Assembly (NCBI GenBank): GCA_964511535.1
Contig: CAZEFW010000003.1
Location: 1 to 64,000, forward strand
Source: CAZCFB01 sp964511535
Lineage (GTDB): Bacteria > Myxococcota_A > Polyangia > GCA-2747355 > CAZCFB01
Direction of reading: 5' to 3'
DNA: 64,000 nt
The position numbers and the translations under genes are program-made. Under the pieces are notes generated by a model, which saw only the letters and a list, made by a program, of their open reading frames with translations, made no database searches and was not told the DNA's origin. Below, in pieces: positions 32,329 through 42,646 of the stretch; position 1 is the first letter of the stretch, and the number at the start of each line of letters is the position of its first letter.

Positions 32329-33951
32329 TTATTTCAGGTGGTGGTAGGCGGGCAAGGTCTGCAGCCGGTCGTCGGGGCGGGCGGCCCCCACGGTGAAGTG
32401 GTAGAGCACCTGAATCGCCTCGCCCTGCAACCCGAGGAAGCGGTGCACCGCGTCGTCGAAGTAGCAGCCTATGCCGCATCCGCGCCGCCCTGCTGCCTCG
32501 GCCTGGACATAGAGCACCTGGCCCAGGGCCCCGGCCTCCCAGAAGAGCTGCCGGTAAGCCCGGGGCCCGTCGGCCTCCACCCTGCGGCTCAGCTCCGAGA
32601 CCATGGCCACCGCGAACGCGCCGTCGGCGGCGATGTCTTGCCCACAGGACATGGCGCCTGCCAGATCCGTCAGGTCCCCCTCGGCCAGCAGGCGCAGGGG
32701 CACGTCATCCGGCACGCCCTGCGCTGGCAGCCACAGGTAATCCGGGCGCATGGCCTCCTGCAGCCGCTGCTCGGCGCCGGGACTCCGCGGCAAGCAGTAC
32801 AGCCCTTCGGCCATGCCGTCCACCCGGTGCACGAAGAACAGCAAATGCGTCGCGGGCTCGGCGGTGAGCGCGGCCAGCGGGATGTTGCTTGTCCACGGCA
32901 TCAGCGCCGCCAGCAGGCAGGCCATGTCCTCTGCGGAGATGCGGCTCCGCGACCGGTCCATCTCCACCGCGCTTCGTCGCCCGCGCAGCACGGGTCGAGC
33001 GGGCAGCCGCCGGTTGCCCACCGCGCGACCGGGCGGCAGGGTGGGCGTCTGGCCCCCGCCCGGTGAGACGCAAAAATGTGCCACCTCCTCGATGACTGAC
33101 CACTCGTGGTGACTCTGGCTCAGGCGGTTGGCCACGCCGGCGGGATCGGCAGCGGTCACCTGGTCCAGCACCTCCTGCTCCGGGGTCCAGCCCGGCGGGG
33201 GCGGCGCCTCCCCTCCAGGCCAGATGCAGAGGGCCAGGTCGGGGTGCTCGGGCTCGGGCCCCTGGCGCGGCGGGAGCCCGAGGAGCTGCCCCAGCTGTTC
33301 ATCCGAGAGGCCCGGCAGGGCGGCGGCTCGCCACCCTAGGGCCGCCGCTGACAACGCCACCGCGGCCAGGGCATGGCCCACGTCGTGGTTGCAGTACCGG
33401 AACGCCCGCTCACCGTATTTCCACGCCTCCCTCCAGTGAATGGAGGAGAGCGCCAGGATCAGGGCGCCTGGGGGCAGGTGCCGGGTGAGCCGGTCGAACT
33501 GCTCCGCGGACAGGGGCCGCCGCTGCTCCAGCTCGTGGTGCAGCGGGCTGTAGTGATAGATGCCCGATCCCGCCTCGAGCCCGGCCAGGTCCCCGCAGAT
33601 AACCCACCCCTCGGTGGGGTGCAGGTTCCCGCTGGACGGGTTGCAGCGCAGAGACCATCGCGCGCCGCTGGCGTGGGCCTTCCAGGCCGAGAGGGCCAGG
33701 GAGTGAAACAGCAGCCGGGCCACCATGTCCAGCTCCGCCGGGGCCGCGTCCACCGCACCCGGGACACCCAGCTGGTCCAGATCGGGCCCTCCCTCGTCGG
33801 AGCCCGTGCGCAGCGCCACCCGCGGCGCGCCGCGGTAGGTCCGAAACGGATCCGGCTGGTTGTCCCAGTCCATGTACCCGGCCGAGCGGGCAAACCGCCC
33901 GGGGTGATGCTTGGTGCGCCGGTGATATTCGAACAGGTCGGAGATGGCCAT
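32329..33951 (-). CDS. SagB/ThcOx-type FMN oxidoreductase with two nitroreductase-like domains
   Basis: A 540-residue protein with the family opening RTKHHPGRFARS, AGYMDWDNQPDPFRTY. A first nitroreductase-like domain spans about residues 75-250 (LRCNPSSGNLHPTEG for FMN contact, YCNHDVGHALAAVALSAAALGW). A second spans about 320-540 (GCGIGCYFDD, LYHFTVG). In RiPP pathways SagB oxidises azolines. Here no YcaO, precursor peptide or protease is near, so this looks like the stand-alone double-domain relative with unknown substrate. No good ribosome site precedes ATG 33951; the family start decides it. Confidence 0.8.
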   Translation of the reverse strand: MAISDLFEYHRRTKHHPGRFARSAGYMDWDNQPDPFRTYRGAPRVALRTGSDEGGPDLDQLGVPGAVDAAPAELDMVARLLFHSLALSAWKAHASGARWSLRCNPSSGNLHPTEGWVICGDLAGLEAGSGIYHYSPLHHELEQRRPLSAEQFDRLTRHLPPGALILALSSIHWREAWKYGERAFRYCNHDVGHALAAVALSAAALGWRAAALPGLSDEQLGQLLGLPPRQGPEPEHPDLALCIWPGGEAPPPPGWTPEQEVLDQVTAADPAGVANRLSQSHHEWSVIEEVAHFCVSPGGGQTPTLPPGRAVGNRRLPARPVLRGRRSAVEMDRSRSRISAEDMACLLAALMPWTSNIPLAALTAEPATHLLFFVHRVDGMAEGLYCLPRSPGAEQRLQEAMRPDYLWLPAQGVPDDVPLRLLAEGDLTDLAGAMSCGQDIAADGAFAVAMVSELSRRVEADGPRAYRQLFWEAGALGQVLYVQAEAAGRRGCGIGCYFDDAVHRFLGLQGEAIQVLYHFTVGAARPDDRLQTLPAYHHLK

Positions 33952-34014
33952 TGAGGGAGTTAATAGCCCACTTTGGCCGCCTGCGCCGCATGGAGCATGG
34001 TAGTCTCCTGGGCC

Positions 34015-34149
34015 ATGTGGACCATCATCGCCACCCTGGCCATCACTGGAGTCGTCATCGCCCTCACCTATTTTCTGGTCGGTCCGTACCGCCACCCGGG
34101 GGAGCCCACGGCGCCAGATCCTGGCGGGGATGATCACGGAGACCACTGA
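34015..34149 (+). CDS. Possible small single-span membrane protein
   Basis: A 44-residue frame from ATG 34015 to TGA 34149. Residues 3-22 form one hydrophobic helix (TIIATLAITGVVIALTYFLV), followed by a short soluble tail rich in Pro, Gly, Asp and His ending D-D-H-G-D-H. Third-position GC is high, as in real genes here. The size and layout recall small subunits of membrane complexes such as the CcoQ type, but no partner is adjacent and the ribosome site is weak. It is below the usual ORF cut-off and easily missed. Confidence 0.5.
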   Translation: MWTIIATLAITGVVIALTYFLVGPYRHPGEPTAPDPGGDDHGDH

Positions 34150-34190
34150 ATCCCTCGGCCGCGACTTCTGGCCGCGGACGAGTTGCCCAC

Positions 34191-34218
34191 TTGACACGAT
34201 ACGCGAGATTTGCATAAT
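34191..34218 (+). promoter_or_regulatory. Sigma70 promoter for the FHA-GGDEF gene
   Basis: Consensus TTGACA (34191-34196) and CATAAT (34213-34218) with 16-base spacing, about 60 bases before the ATG. The 12-mer CCACTTGACACG (34187-34198) recurs at 41161-41172 upstream of another gene. Confidence 0.6.
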
Positions 34219-34280
34219 AAATGCATTAACCGCGATTGAGCCTGGCGCGAGCCGGCATGCTTCAGGAGGATTCCTCGGAC

Positions 34281-35201
<921 letters not shown>

Positions 35202-35648
35202 CCGCGGTCTCCTGCCAGATCCCCTCACCGCCTCGCGCGGCCACCGCCTCGGCCCGGGCCAGCCGGGGGGCAGCGCCATCCCTGGAGTCGTGCCAGCCGA
35301 GCCCGGACCGCAGCATCCGCTCCGCCAGGTTCTTCGCGCCCCGGCGCACCACCGCCACCAGACGGTCCTTGCGATCCCATCGCACCTCCTGCACCTCGAC
35401 CTGCTTGCCGAGGGTGGCGACCACCATGAACCGGCGCGCCAGCAGTCCCCCCGGGCGCCCGGGGCGCGGCACCGAGAGGCCGTGCAGCTTCACCGGCACC
35501 GACTCATCGCCGTGCCGGACGAACAGGGACGCCCCGTCCACGACGCTGACCACCTGACCGCGCCACACGCCGGCGCTGGACACGCAGCCCGCCGGCGCCA
35601 GCGCCAGCAGCATGCTGCACCTCAGGACCCAGATCATCACGCCCCCCC

Positions 35649-36653
<1,005 letters not shown>

Positions 36654-36685
36654 GGTCATTCCTCCTCTCGTGAGTGGTGTGGGGT

Positions 36686-38200
36686 TCAAAACCACCTGCC
36701 CCGCTGCAGAGTCAGCGCGAGGAACAGGTGCTCATCCTTCATCTCTGCCCGGTCATCCAGGTCGGCCAGGGTGCGCGCTACCTTGTAGATCCGGTGCAGC
36801 GCCCTGGCGCTGAGCTGGTTCGCCTCTGCGAACGCCAGCAGCGCCCGCTGCGCCTCCTGTCCCAGGGGGACATACCGCCTCACCTGGCGGGCGTTCATCT
36901 GGGCGTTGCAGTGGATGCGCGCCCTGCGCAGCCGGTGCTGCTGGCGCAGGCGAGCGCATTGCACCCGCTGCGCCATGTCACGGCTCGGCTCGCCGCGCCG
37001 CGCTCCCTGGACCAGGCTGCGGGTGCTCACAGGATCCACCTGCAAGAACAGGTCGAACCGATCGAGCAGCGGCCCGGAGATCCGCCCGCGGTACCGTGCG
37101 GCCTGCCGCTCTCCGCAGGTGCAGGTCCGGATCCCGGTCTCGCGGTACCCGCAAGGGCACGGGTTCATGGCTGCAACGAGCATGAACCGCGCCGGGTAGG
37201 TGACCACCTGACGGGTACGCACGATGGTCACCTGGCCATCCTCCACCGGCTGGCGCAGGGACTCCAGGGCGGTGCGCTGGAACTCGGGCAGCTCGTCCAG
37301 GAAGAGCACGCCGTTGTGGGCCAGGCTCACTTCGCCGGGCCGCGGAGTGGGGCCGCCGCCGATGAGCCCCATGGTGGAGCAGGTGTGGTGCGGGGCCCTG
37401 AATGGCCGCTGCTGGATCAGCTCCCCTTGCCCCAGCAGGCCCGCCACGCTGTGCACCTTGGTGGTCTCTATGGCCTCGGCGCGGCTCATGCGCGGCAGCA
37501 CCGACCCCAGGCGCCTGGCCACCATGGTCTTGCCCGAGCCCGGCGGCCCCACGAGCATCAGGTTGTGCCCACCCGCCGCGGCAACCTCCGCGGCCCGGCG
37601 AGCCTCGGGTTGCCCCACCACGTCGGCGAAATCGGGCGGGTCCGCGCCGTCCTTCGCCGCGGGCTGCGCCTCGGCGCATGGCTCCACCTCCATTTGCCCG
37701 CCCAGGAACGCGGCTGCCTCGCTCAGCGTCTGCACGCCATAGGCGTCGATGCCCTGCACCAGGGCCGCCTCTGCAGCGTTCTGGCGCGGCACCACCACCC
37801 CCGTCAGCCCCCAGCGCTGCGCAGCCTGGGCCAGGCTCAGCGCGCCCCTGATGGGCCTCAGCCGCCCGTCCATGGCCAGCTCCCCTGCCATGAGCAGGGG
37901 GCCCCGCCGCAGGCGCAGCTTGCGCCTGGAGGCCAGGATCCCGAGGGCTATGGGAAGGTCGAAGGCGGCGCCCTCCTTGGGCAGGTCAGCAGGCGCCAGG
38001 TTCACCGTCACCCGCGGTTGGCCCCAGTCGAAGCCGCTGTTCTGCATGGCGGAACGGATGCGCGTCCCGCCCTCGCGCATGGCGCCCATGGGCAGCCCGA
38101 TCATCTTGAATCCGGGCATGCCGCCCCGGACATCTACCTCGACCTCGACCTTTGTGGCGTCGACGCCGATCAACGCCGCTGCGATATGATGTGTGACCAT
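36686..38200 (-). CDS. comM: ComM/YifB-family AAA+ Mg-chelatase-like ATPase
   Basis: A 504-residue protein: N-terminal Lon-protease-like fold (FKMIGLPMGAMREGGTRIRS, VTVNLAPADLPKEGAAFDLP), Walker A GPPGSGKT near 215, Walker B LFLDELPEF near 285, and the family blocks RPFRAPHHTCS, NPCPCGY, ISGPLLDRFDL. ComM-type proteins are helicases that promote branch migration in recombination during natural transformation. Placement just before recA fits a recombination role. ATG 38200 lacks a clear ribosome site, and TTG 38218 is the alternative. An upstream gap of 133 bases separates it from the sigma factor gene. Confidence 0.9.
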   Translation of the reverse strand: MVTHHIAAALIGVDATKVEVEVDVRGGMPGFKMIGLPMGAMREGGTRIRSAMQNSGFDWGQPRVTVNLAPADLPKEGAAFDLPIALGILASRRKLRLRRGPLLMAGELAMDGRLRPIRGALSLAQAAQRWGLTGVVVPRQNAAEAALVQGIDAYGVQTLSEAAAFLGGQMEVEPCAEAQPAAKDGADPPDFADVVGQPEARRAAEVAAAGGHNLMLVGPPGSGKTMVARRLGSVLPRMSRAEAIETTKVHSVAGLLGQGELIQQRPFRAPHHTCSTMGLIGGGPTPRPGEVSLAHNGVLFLDELPEFQRTALESLRQPVEDGQVTIVRTRQVVTYPARFMLVAAMNPCPCGYRETGIRTCTCGERQAARYRGRISGPLLDRFDLFLQVDPVSTRSLVQGARRGEPSRDMAQRVQCARLRQQHRLRRARIHCNAQMNARQVRRYVPLGQEAQRALLAFAEANQLSARALHRIYKVARTLADLDDRAEMKDEHLFLALTLQRGRWF

Positions 38201-38333
38201 GCCCGCCCGACCGAGCAAGCCGCGGGCCAGGGAGCGATTTGTATGATCTCCGCGAGTTACGTGGGCGAGCCGTGCCCCGGGATCCGGCCAGCCGTCCGGG
38301 CCGTCCGGCTGGCCGGAACATCCCCTACAAGCG

Positions 38334-38828
38334 TCACCGGCCCAGGAGCTCCGCCAGCCGCTTGCGCGCCGCGTGAAGTCGGGAGTGCACCGTGCCCTCC
38401 TTGATGTCCAGGATCCGGGCCACCTCCTTGCCGGTCAGCCCGTCCAGCGCGCAGAGCACCACCACGCATCGTTGCTCGAGGGAGAGCTGATCCATGGCCG
38501 CCGCGATGGCCGCCGCGCCGGGCCCCTCGCCCGGCGGTGGGGCCGTTCGGTACGGCGCCTCCGCGGCCTGTCGCACTTCCTGGCTGCGCCGCCGCCTTTC
38601 CCGCACCCGCAGCCCTTGCCGCAAGGCGATGCGGTAGATCCAGGTGCCCAGGCTCGCCTCGCCTCTGAAGCGTGGCAGCCCCCGGGCCACACCGAGGAAG
38701 GTCTCCTGCAGGGCGTCCTCGGCGTCCTCGCGGTGGCCTGTGAGGTTGAAGCAGAGCGCGAAGACCTTGCCGCGGTACCGCCGGTACAGCTGCTGGAAAT
38801 CGTCGCCTGCTGCCTGGCCGCGGTTCAC
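38334..38828 (-). CDS. ECF-type RNA polymerase sigma factor
   Basis: A 164-residue sigma70-family ECF factor. Region 2 spans about residues 10-80 (FQQLYRRYRGKVFALCFNLTG, REDAEDALQETFL, FRGEASLGTWIYRIA). Region 4 spans about 112-164 (LSLEQRCVVVLCALDGLTGKEVARIL, EGTVHSRLHAARKRL). GTG start overlaps the stop of the upstream membrane protein (GTGA). That gene order, membrane protein first, is the reverse of the usual sigma then anti-sigma order. Its targets cannot be told from the window. Confidence 0.9.
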   Translation of the reverse strand: MNRGQAAGDDFQQLYRRYRGKVFALCFNLTGHREDAEDALQETFLGVARGLPRFRGEASLGTWIYRIALRQGLRVRERRRRSQEVRQAAEAPYRTAPPPGEGPGAAAIAAAMDQLSLEQRCVVVLCALDGLTGKEVARILDIKEGTVHSRLHAARKRLAELLGR

Positions 38829-39367
38829 TCCAGCGCCTCCAGCTCCGCCCGCGCCCGGGGCACGGTCACCAGCCCGGTGTAGAGGGCGTGCACCAGCAAG
38901 AAGACGCCAAACCCAACGCAAAAAAGCAGCTTGCGCAGGTCCATTTCACTGCCGTACCAGGCCAGGGAACCGAGCCATATGGTGGCGCACACCAGCCAGG
39001 CTTTCACCATGAACCGCGCCTCGCGCAGCTGGTCGCGGGCCTGACGCGCCAGGAACCTCACCAGGCCCCCCTGCACCCGGGCCATGCGCTCCACCTGCCG
39101 TGTTCTCCGCCACCAGCTCATGGACATCAGCCCGCCCGCCACCACCAGGGCAACCCCGCCCAGCACCAGCACCTGCACCCACACATGGTCGAACACCACC
39201 GCCGCCACCCCGGTGACCGTGGCCCCCAGCGCCAGCCCTGCGTCCATCTCGAGCCGCTCGCGCACCTGACGCCGGCGCACCTCTGCATGCAGCCTGTCCC
39301 AGTCCTGCTCCGCGGTCGCGGCCTCAGCGTTGGCCTTCAGGGTTCTTTCCAGCCAGTCAGGTTCCAT
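38825..39367 (-). CDS. Four-span membrane protein, putative anti-sigma partner
   Basis: A 180-residue protein with a cytoplasmic helical N-terminus (about 1-42, rich in Glu and Arg) and four hydrophobic segments (about 43-58, 63-82, 118-136, 145-168). It lacks a zinc-finger anti-sigma HxxxCxxC motif. It is translationally coupled to the ECF sigma gene, so it probably controls that factor, possibly by holding it at the membrane. GGAGG precedes ATG 39367. It is not recognised as a named family, and the anti-sigma role is inference from position. Confidence 0.6.
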   Translation of the reverse strand: MEPDWLERTLKANAEAATAEQDWDRLHAEVRRRQVRERLEMDAGLALGATVTGVAAVVFDHVWVQVLVLGGVALVVAGGLMSMSWWRRTRQVERMARVQGGLVRFLARQARDQLREARFMVKAWLVCATIWLGSLAWYGSEMDLRKLLFCVGFGVFLLVHALYTGLVTVPRARAELEALE

Positions 39368-39478
39368 CGTCGCCTCCTGCCATGTTAGTGCAGGCGGGCG
39401 TGAGATCCTTCGGCGGAAAATCGAGATGTGCTGAGAAAAGGGGGGGAAGAATCGGAGGGAGCGCCAGGGCCAGAGGTG

Positions 39479-40921
39479 CTAGAACTTCTGCCCCTTGGCC
39501 AGGTTGCTCTTGGGCAGCGGCGGGCACTTCATGCTCTTGGCCAGATCCGGGGACCAGACCCAGTCGGTGACGATGACCTTGCCCAGGTCCTGGGTGCTGC
39601 CGCAGGGGCCGTGGGCCCGCAGGTCGGCGTTGCGCTCCACCTGCAGGGTCTGGCGGTAGAACGCGGCGAACTGCTTGGGCAGGATCTTGCCGGAGATCTT
39701 CAGGTCCTTGGATTTGGAGGAGCTCACCGAGCCCTCGACCTCCATGCCGAACTCGGCGTTGAGCCGCACGACCTTGATGTCGAAGCCGCCCGAAGCCTTG
39801 GCGATGTACTTGATGCTGCGAGAGCGGGTCTCGCTGGTGGCCTCGGAGTAGGTCACGTCACGGCCGATGTCGCCGCCGGGGATGCAACCGGAGACCGGCA
39901 CCGGGTCGAAGCTCTGAACGACCTTGTAGCCGCCCTTGTAGTCAACCTCGATGGCCGACCAGACGTTGAGCACGATGGAGCGGCGGGCCTCATTGCCCTG
40001 GCTGTCGATGGCCAGGATGTTCATCACGGCCTTGTACTTGTCCGCGACCACGTTGGAAACCGGCGAGGTGATCAGGTCCTGCAGGCCGAACAGCTTGTCG
40101 ATGCTCGTGTCCACGGTGCCGATGGTGCTGGGCTGGCCCTTGTTGACGTACACGTTCTTGGGCGCGCCGGTGCCGAGCTTGCTGATGTTGCCGTTGGTCA
40201 CCACGTCGATGACGCTCACCGGGCCCTTCTTGGGGAACAGGTTGTCCGGGTCGAGGTTCAGCTTGCCGCTGATCCAGCCCTTGAACTGGAAGTTCTCCTT
40301 GAGGAAGGAGTAGATGAAGCGGATGGGCGCGCCCTGGGAGCCGCCGCTCAGGCCCACTGCCTTGACCTCGAACAGGAACTTGGCGTTGTCCACGGTGTCG
40401 GTGAGCTCGGCTGAGCAGCCGGCGGTGCGGGGGCGCATCTGCTTGATGACGATGGAGGGCTTGACGGTGATCTTGGTGCTCATGGCCTTCTTGCCGGTCT
40501 TCAGCACGTTGTTCAGGCCGATGTTGCGAACCTTGATGGTGCCGAGGAAGGAGCCGATGGCGTCCACGTTGGCGAAGGGCACGTTGGGGCCGAAGGTCCA
40601 GGTCATCACGCCCTGGTTGACATACTTGGGAGAGACCTCCATGCGCACGGGGTGCACGCGCCCGGACTTGGTGACGTAGTTGCCCTCGAAGCTGATGCGC
40701 GTGGCGCCATGCTTGGGATCCAGGAAGCCGGCGCCCATGATGGTCATCTTCTCGCCCAGGGAGATGTTGGTGGGCGCGAGCTGGCGGACCTCGGGATCAG
40801 GAACCTTGAAGTCAGGAGGCAATCCGTTGCCGCCCGGTCCACCCTCCTCGCCGCCGCAAGCGACCAGCAAAAGGGCGGTGGAAAGGATGCTGATGATGAT
40901 CTGGGACTTACTGCTGATCAT
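39479..40921 (-). CDS. Surface lipoprotein with an IPT/TIG-like N-terminal domain
   Basis: A 480-residue lipoprotein with lipobox Cys22 (LLLVAC). Residues about 40-120 look like an IPT/TIG (Ig-like) domain: LAPTNISLGEKMTIMGAGFL, GATRISFEG. The remainder is beta-rich with several Cys and no family I recognise. GAGG seven bases before ATG 40921 supports this start. An upstream ATG at 40957 (also with a GGAAGG site) would add 12 residues before the signal and cannot be excluded. It is divergent from the discoidin lipoprotein. Confidence 0.7.
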   Translation of the reverse strand: MISSKSQIIISILSTALLLVACGGEEGGPGGNGLPPDFKVPDPEVRQLAPTNISLGEKMTIMGAGFLDPKHGATRISFEGNYVTKSGRVHPVRMEVSPKYVNQGVMTWTFGPNVPFANVDAIGSFLGTIKVRNIGLNNVLKTGKKAMSTKITVKPSIVIKQMRPRTAGCSAELTDTVDNAKFLFEVKAVGLSGGSQGAPIRFIYSFLKENFQFKGWISGKLNLDPDNLFPKKGPVSVIDVVTNGNISKLGTGAPKNVYVNKGQPSTIGTVDTSIDKLFGLQDLITSPVSNVVADKYKAVMNILAIDSQGNEARRSIVLNVWSAIEVDYKGGYKVVQSFDPVPVSGCIPGGDIGRDVTYSEATSETRSRSIKYIAKASGGFDIKVVRLNAEFGMEVEGSVSSSKSKDLKISGKILPKQFAAFYRQTLQVERNADLRAHGPCGSTQDLGKVIVTDWVWSPDLAKSMKCPPLPKSNLAKGQKF

Positions 40922-41010
40922 GGCTGCCTCGTTGGCTGAGATCCGGTTTCTCCTCATGCCTTCCTTATATACAAACCCCGTACCAGGAATCGGGGACCGT
41001 CTAAGTTGCT

Positions 41011-41040
41011 GTTATATCAGACTTTGCACTTTCTTGTCCA
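41011..41040 (-). promoter_or_regulatory. Sigma70-type promoter for the IPT/TIG lipoprotein
   Basis: On the minus strand, TGGACA (41035-41040) and TATAAC (41011-41016) are 18 bases apart. The predicted leader of about 85 bases contains a CCCCG/CGGGG hairpin. Confidence 0.5.
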
Positions 41041-41164
41041 GCGCGAGGTGGCAACTGGAGTTACCGGCAAGGGGTGATAAATGTCCCCTGTTCTGTTGGC
41101 ATGAAATAATATCTGCATCATTTCAGTTAGTTAGAAAAAGGGGCCTGGTAACTCGGGTGGCCAC

Positions 41165-41194
41165 TTGACACGCCACCCGGCCTGCTGCTACCGT
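41165..41194 (+). promoter_or_regulatory. Sigma70-type promoter for the discoidin lipoprotein
   Basis: Consensus TTGACA (41165-41170), an 18-base spacer and TACCGT (41189-41194), 35 bases before the ATG. It sits in the same CCACTTGACACG context as the promoter at 34187. Confidence 0.45.
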
Positions 41195-41228
41195 GACAAG
41201 ACTAAACGTGCGGAATTAAAGATAAATC

Positions 41229-42200
41229 ATGAAAATACGTTGTTCGAGCCCGGTGTTTGTCACCCTGATGGGGATCGCAGTCCTCACCGGCTGCACCGCA
41301 CAAGATCCCCCGGTACAGAAGTACGACACCTTCCAGTTGCTGGATACGGTGGGCACGCCAGACCAGCCCAAGGGGTGCCCTACCCCCCCCACGCTGCCGA
41401 CCCCGTACATAAACCCGTCGCCCCCCTCCAGCTACAAGTACAAGGTGCTGCCCATCCGCGGTTCGGCCTCCGGGGCGGCCATGGTGGGTGCCACCACCAC
41501 CGCCGGGTCCGCCTCTCCGGTAACCCTCGCCGGCTCGGGCACCAACTTCTGCATCGAAGTGGACCTGGTCTCCGGGCCCAACACCATCAAGGTGTACGCG
41601 CTGGATAACAAGGGCTGCCAGAGCAAGTCCACCATGCCGTACTCCGTGCGCTACGTGCCCACCACCGTGCAGCAGGACGCGGGCGTGACCAAGCCGATCA
41701 ACCTGGCCAAGAGCCAGCCCATCAGCTCCAAGGATACGCCGGGAGAGGGATCCCTGAGCTATGTCAACGACGGCTCCACGTCATCGTTCGCCAAGTTCTC
41801 CTTCTACGACTGGGACACCAGCGGCACCTGCGACAAGTGCACCTGGGTCAAGATCGACCTGGGCAAGGCGTACCTGCTGTCCAAGTTCAAGATCCGCTGG
41901 GCCCCCTCGGCAGGCAGCGATTACGCCACTTGCTACACCATCCTCACCGCCGCAAACCCGGCGCAGAACCCGGACTGCAGCACCAACGCCGGCTGGAAGG
42001 TGACCCACAAGGAGACCGCCGGCATCGCGGTGCCCAAGGACATCACGGTCCAGCCGGTCACGGCCCGCTACGTCGCGCTGCTACTGTACGAGAACGCCAG
42101 CTCCTGGCTGTGGGAGAACTTCAAGCTGGCCGAGTTCGAGGTCTGGGGTCAGGACCCCAACGCCACCACCCCGCCGCCGCCGGATCGCTGCAAGAAATAG
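41229..42200 (+). CDS. Discoidin (F5/8 type C)-like lipoprotein
   Basis: A 323-residue lipoprotein, lipobox Cys22 (AVLTGC). An N-terminal Pro-rich stretch leads into an Ig-like beta domain (about 70-145; VTLAGSGTNFCIEVDLVSGPN). A discoidin-like carbohydrate-binding domain follows (about 155-312): NLAKSQPISS, YVNDGSTSSF, WVKIDLGKAYLLSKFKIRW, ARYVALLLYE, LAEFEVWG. It probably binds sugars or a surface. The ribosome site before ATG 41229 is weak. The gene ends directly at the 55-base tandem repeat array. Confidence 0.82.
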   Translation: MKIRCSSPVFVTLMGIAVLTGCTAQDPPVQKYDTFQLLDTVGTPDQPKGCPTPPTLPTPYINPSPPSSYKYKVLPIRGSASGAAMVGATTTAGSASPVTLAGSGTNFCIEVDLVSGPNTIKVYALDNKGCQSKSTMPYSVRYVPTTVQQDAGVTKPINLAKSQPISSKDTPGEGSLSYVNDGSTSSFAKFSFYDWDTSGTCDKCTWVKIDLGKAYLLSKFKIRWAPSAGSDYATCYTILTAANPAQNPDCSTNAGWKVTHKETAGIAVPKDITVQPVTARYVALLLYENASSWLWENFKLAEFEVWGQDPNATTPPPPDRCKK

Positions 42201-42495
42201 GCTTGAGACTTGAGGCTTGAGACTTGAGGGGGAGAGTGTGGCTCCGCGCTGCGCGCGTCGCTGACTTGAGGCTCAAGACTTGAGGGGTGCGTGTGGCTTC
42301 GCGCTGCGCGCGTCGCTGGCTTGAGGCTCAAGACTTGAGGGGAGCGTGTGGCTCCGCGCTGCGCGCGTCGCTGGCTTGAGGCTCAAGACTTGAGGGGGGT
42401 GTGTGGCTCCGCGCTGCGCGCTTCGCTGGCTTGAGACTCGAGGAGTGATTGCACCGGGGCTATTTACCCTCAAGCCCCAAGCCTCAAGCCCCAAG
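42201..42495. repeat. 55-base tandem repeats with CTTGAG heptad words
   Basis: After four heptads (GCTTGAG, ACTTGAG, GCTTGAG, ACTTGAG, 42201-42228) come four tandem units starting near 42222, 42278, 42333 and 42388 (period 55-56). Each unit holds a GC-rich palindromic core (CGCGCTGCGCG) and CTTGAG words. At 42470-42495 the heptads recur inverted (CTCAAGC, CCCAAGC). Units are about 95% alike, so the array is recent and could be collapsed in assembly. There are no variable spacers, so it is not CRISPR. Confidence 0.85.
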
Positions 42496-42579
42496 TCGGG
42501 CCCCCCAGCCGCCCCCAACAAATTAGAGTACCCCCCATTACGCAAGCGCCAGGGGGCCGTCTTGGGGGCCACCAGCATT

Positions 42580-42646
42580 NNNNNNNNNNGGGGGGGCCCC
42601 CAAAAACCCCCCCCCCCCCCCCGCGGGGCCCCCGCGCCCCCCCCCC
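42580..42646. other. Scaffold gap with flanking homopolymer artefact
   Basis: Ten N (42580-42589) are followed by a run made only of G, C and five A (42590-42646). The join is not reliable sequence. The gap follows directly on the tandem repeat array, which is a likely reason for the break, and it abuts the stop codon of the next gene. Confidence 0.95.

Larger units (their letters stand above)
33952..34280. other. Intergenic region with a small ORF and a promoter
   Basis: These 329 bases lie between the divergent SagB-like and FHA-GGDEF genes. They hold a 44-codon frame (34015-34149) and a sigma70 promoter (34191-34218). The longer in-frame extension of the SagB gene through this region is not protein-like. 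Confidence 0.7.
40922..41228. other. Divergent intergenic region between two lipoprotein genes
   Basis: These 307 bases are AT-rich for this genome. They hold one promoter in each direction (41011-41040 left, 41165-41194 right) and a short GC stem (CCCCG/CGGGG around 40976-40995) inside the leftward leader. I see no further gene or repeat in it. Confidence 0.6.

Noticed and set aside
32329..34149. A RiPP gene cluster around the SagB-like gene
   Set aside because: There is no YcaO, protease, transporter or plausible core peptide. The 44-codon frame nearby is a membrane-spanning peptide, not a Cys/Ser/Thr-rich precursor.
42201..42495. CRISPR array
   Set aside because: The 55-base units are tandem with no unique spacers, and no cas gene is present.
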